A stretch of DNA of 5,706 nt from CALMEC01 sp031376485 (GTDB taxonomy: Bacteria; Actinomycetota; Thermoleophilia; Miltoncostaeales; Miltoncostaeaceae). Each line of letters starts with the position of its first letter. The first letter of the stretch is position 1. Of the stretch, positions 4,423 through 5,706 are shown piece by piece. The notes under the pieces are model-generated. The model was not told the DNA's origin, made no database searches, and worked only from the letters and a program-made list of their open reading frames with translations. Location of the stretch: NCBI GenBank assembly GCA_031376485.1, contig JANMDV010000082.1:1-5706 (forward strand), written 5' to 3'. A program made the translations under genes and the position numbers.

Positions 4423-5478
4423 CTATGGGTTGTCAAGGGCGCGGCTGGTCGTTTCGAGGATGCGGTAGAGGCGTCGGGTGACGTGTCGTTTGAGGGCGCG
4501 GAGGGCTTCCCTGTTGGTCTTGCCTTCGCTCTGGCGGCGGGTGATGTAGGCCTTGGTTTCGGGGTCGCCTTTCGCGCGGGCCAAGGCGACGGTGTGGATG
4601 GCGTTGTTGAGCTGGCGGTCGCCGCCGCGGTCGAGGCGGTGGCGGGTGGTGTTGCCGCTGGAGGCTGGGATAGGGGCGACGCCGGCGAGGCGCGCGAAGC
4701 GCGCGTCGGTTGCGATCCGCCCGTGGTGTGACCAGCTGACCAATAGTTGCGCTGCGCTGATCGGCCCGACGCCGTACTCATCGAGCAGTTGCGGGCAGGT
4801 AGCCCTGACCCACGACGCGATGTCGCGTTCGTGTTGGCGTGCTTCGTCGGTCGCGGCGAGGCACCGCCTGGCGATCGCGCGTACAGACGCGATGACGCTG
4901 GCGTGGTAGCGGTCGTTCCTCGGCGGCCGCAGCTTCGCGCACTCGATGACGAGGCGGTCTGCACCCAACCCCCGCAACTTCTGGCGCGTCGCGTCGGGAA
5001 GGCCGACGAGGAGGGATTTCAGGTGCCGGATCGCGTCGGTGCGGGTGTGTACCGCCCCGCGCCTGGCGATCATGAGCACCCGCAACGCTTCCCGCGGGCC
5101 CCGGCGTTCCCGCGGCTGGGTGTGGCGGTCGCGGCCGATGACCATCCGGGCGGCGCGGATCGCGTCGAGCTCGTCGCTTTTGCCGCGGGTATCGGAGTCG
5201 CGCCGATGCGGGTGATCGACCTCCGCCACCCGCTCACCCGCCGCCTCAAGCACATCGGTGAGGCCGGCGCCGTAGCTTCCGGTGCCCTCGATCGCCCACA
5301 CCCTCCCGCCACGACCTGCGCGTTTCACTCGGCGTAGCGCGTCGCGGTAGCCCGCGCCATCTGCCGAGAATTGGAACTGGTCGACTATCACGCCCGTTGC
5401 GCGTTCGACCACTGCGTAGGCGTGGGTGTCGCGGTGGGTATCGACACCGATGACGAACACGTCGTCGTCTGAGAACAT
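4423..5478 (-). CDS. IS110-family transposase (DEDD recombinase)
   Basis: A 351-residue RNA-guided DNA recombinase of the IS110 family. The N-terminal RuvC-like DEDD domain is intact: D13 in VIGVDTHRDTHAYAVVE, E64 in VWAIEGTGSYGAG, and D102 and D105 in GKSDELDAIRAARM. A coiled-coil-like helical stretch (about 195-225) follows. The C-terminal Transposase_20 domain has the helix-hairpin-helix-like YGVGPISAAQLLVSW and then FARLAGVAPIPASSGNTTRHRLDRGGDRQLNNAIH, where S273/S274 is the expected catalytic serine. The ATG at 5478 is chosen because GGAGGT lies 7 nt upstream and it begins just before the first strand. The frame is open to an ATG at 5556, but that extension is leader sequence. The TAG stop at 4425-4423 lies only 6 bases from the inferred element end. 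All catalytic residues are present, so it is probably active. Confidence 0.95.
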   Translation of the reverse strand: MFSDDDVFVIGVDTHRDTHAYAVVERATGVIVDQFQFSADGAGYRDALRRVKRAGRGGRVWAIEGTGSYGAGLTDVLEAAGERVAEVDHPHRRDSDTRGKSDELDAIRAARMVIGRDRHTQPRERRGPREALRVLMIARRGAVHTRTDAIRHLKSLLVGLPDATRQKLRGLGADRLVIECAKLRPPRNDRYHASVIASVRAIARRCLAATDEARQHERDIASWVRATCPQLLDEYGVGPISAAQLLVSWSHHGRIATDARFARLAGVAPIPASSGNTTRHRLDRGGDRQLNNAIHTVALARAKGDPETKAYITRRQSEGKTNREALRALKRHVTRRLYRILETTSRALDNP

Positions 5479-5491
5479 CCGTGGCACCTCC
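5479..5491 (-). promoter_or_regulatory. Ribosome binding site of the IS110 transposase
   Basis: On the minus strand GGAGGT lies at 5491-5486, 7 nt before the ATG at 5478. This near-ideal site fixes the start and places everything further upstream in the non-coding leader. Confidence 0.8.
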
Positions 5492-5694
5492 AACTTGGGT
5501 TTGGGGGACACGGCGTCAGCTGGGAACGACACGAAAGCGACCCGACGGTCCGGCACGACTGTGATGAGTCACACCCCATGCCCGGGGTGGACAAGCTCCT
5601 ATCAAGCCAAAACCAACGGGGACAGTGTCGCTCAGCTGGCGCCGACACACCGCCCGGACAGATCACGAGAAAGACACCCCGAAACAGGGGTCAG
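5479..5694 (-). ncRNA. Candidate bridge RNA region of the IS110 element
   Basis: In IS110-group elements the non-coding end upstream of the transposase encodes a bridge RNA whose two loops pair with target and donor DNA. This leader is of suitable length and position. Read on the minus strand it can form hairpins at 5692-5673 (CCCC/GGGG with loop), 5648-5625 (GTGTCG/CGACAC, 12-nt loop), 5589-5572 (CACCCC/GGGGTG, 6-nt loop) and 5572-5561 (GTGA/TCAC). The 5648-5625 loop contains GCGCCAG, resembling the palindrome core. ATAGGAGC (5602-5595) is identical to the element's right end (4426-4419). The RNA's ends cannot be read from the sequence. Confidence 0.55.
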
Positions 5695-5706
5695 CCTGGC
5701 ACAGAG
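5695..5706 (+). repeat. Right part of REP-like palindrome 5, cut off by the window end
   Basis: CCTGGCAC (5695-5702) is the expected continuation of GGTG (4413-4416) to give the inner palindrome of a central-T copy. Bases AGAG follow. The outer right arm, GGTGAAC or similar, would lie just beyond 5706. Confidence 0.65.

Larger units (their letters stand above)
4417..5694 (-). mobile_element. IS110-family insertion sequence, about 1.28 kb, complete
   Basis: The boundaries are inferred from the interrupted palindrome: GTTCACC-TCG-GGTG stops at 4416 and the matching continuation CCTGGCAC starts at 5695. The element contains one transposase gene on the minus strand, a short right end (4417-4422) and a roughly 216-nt structured leader (5479-5694). 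The absence of long terminal inverted repeats and the lack of an obvious target duplication fit the IS110 family, which inserts through a 2-bp core. Only a single base (G4416/G5694) is shared at the two junctions, so the exact ends are uncertain by about 2 bp. The size matches known IS110 elements with a long 5' and a very short 3' non-coding end. Confidence 0.8.

Noticed and set aside
5479..5556. N-terminal extension of the transposase to an ATG at 5556
   Set aside because: The ATG at 5478 has a GGAGGT 7 nt upstream and fits the family start. The extension does not resemble the family and falls in the structured leader.
4419..5602. The 8-bp direct repeat GCTCCTAT (4419-4426 and 5595-5602) as the ends of the IS element
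   Set aside because: It would leave only about 116 nt of leader and ignore the split palindrome, which gives a better boundary. The match is more likely a donor-guide segment, or chance.
1..5706. CRISPR array
   Set aside because: The repeats are few, palindromic, irregularly spaced and in both orientations. There are no uniform spacers or cas genes.

Overview
The window comes from a high-GC bacterium, most likely an actinobacterium. The evidence is GC-rich third codon positions, GTG starts, overlapping start/stop codons, an ECF42-type sigma factor paired with a DGPF/YciI protein, and an actinobacterial-looking IS110 element. The genus cannot be told from the sequence. The region is accessory and eroded: intact two-gene modules are separated by gene remnants, short palindromic repeats and mobile-element debris.

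Layout. 1-132 is the 3' end of an unrecognised gene, closed by a strong hairpin (140-169). 170-860 has no intact gene. It holds three 34-bp REP-like palindromes, two of them forming an inverted pair, among short coding remnants. About 867-1986 is a predicted toxin-antitoxin pair: an HTH/DUF433 antitoxin overlapping a VapC45-like PIN toxin. 1989-2117 has an 11-bp tandem duplication and then the 3' half of a tRNA-Thr(CGU), a combination that looks like an old integrase attachment site. 2189-3845 is a translationally coupled operon, DGPF/YciI protein then ECF42 sigma factor with TPR-like C-terminus, behind a candidate ECF promoter. 3881-4204 is a serine resolvase pseudogene with frameshifts and a central deletion. 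4195-4376 has a 10-bp inverted repeat, a fourth REP-like palindrome and a 20-bp tandem duplication. About 4417-5694 is a complete IS110-family element on the minus strand.

The main discovery is that the IS110 element is inserted inside another copy of the same REP-like palindrome. The left part of that copy is at 4403-4416, and its continuation, CCTGGCAC, reappears at 5695-5702. This fixes the element at about 1.28 kb. It parallels E. coli IS621, an IS110 element that targets REP sequences. The roughly 216-nt leader upstream of the transposase can fold into several hairpins. It carries short matches to the palindrome core and to the element's own right end, as expected of a bridge RNA with target and donor guides. 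The palindromes also share a conserved GAAC just outside the hairpin that could form a competing small hairpin, reminiscent of RAYT-mobilised REPs.
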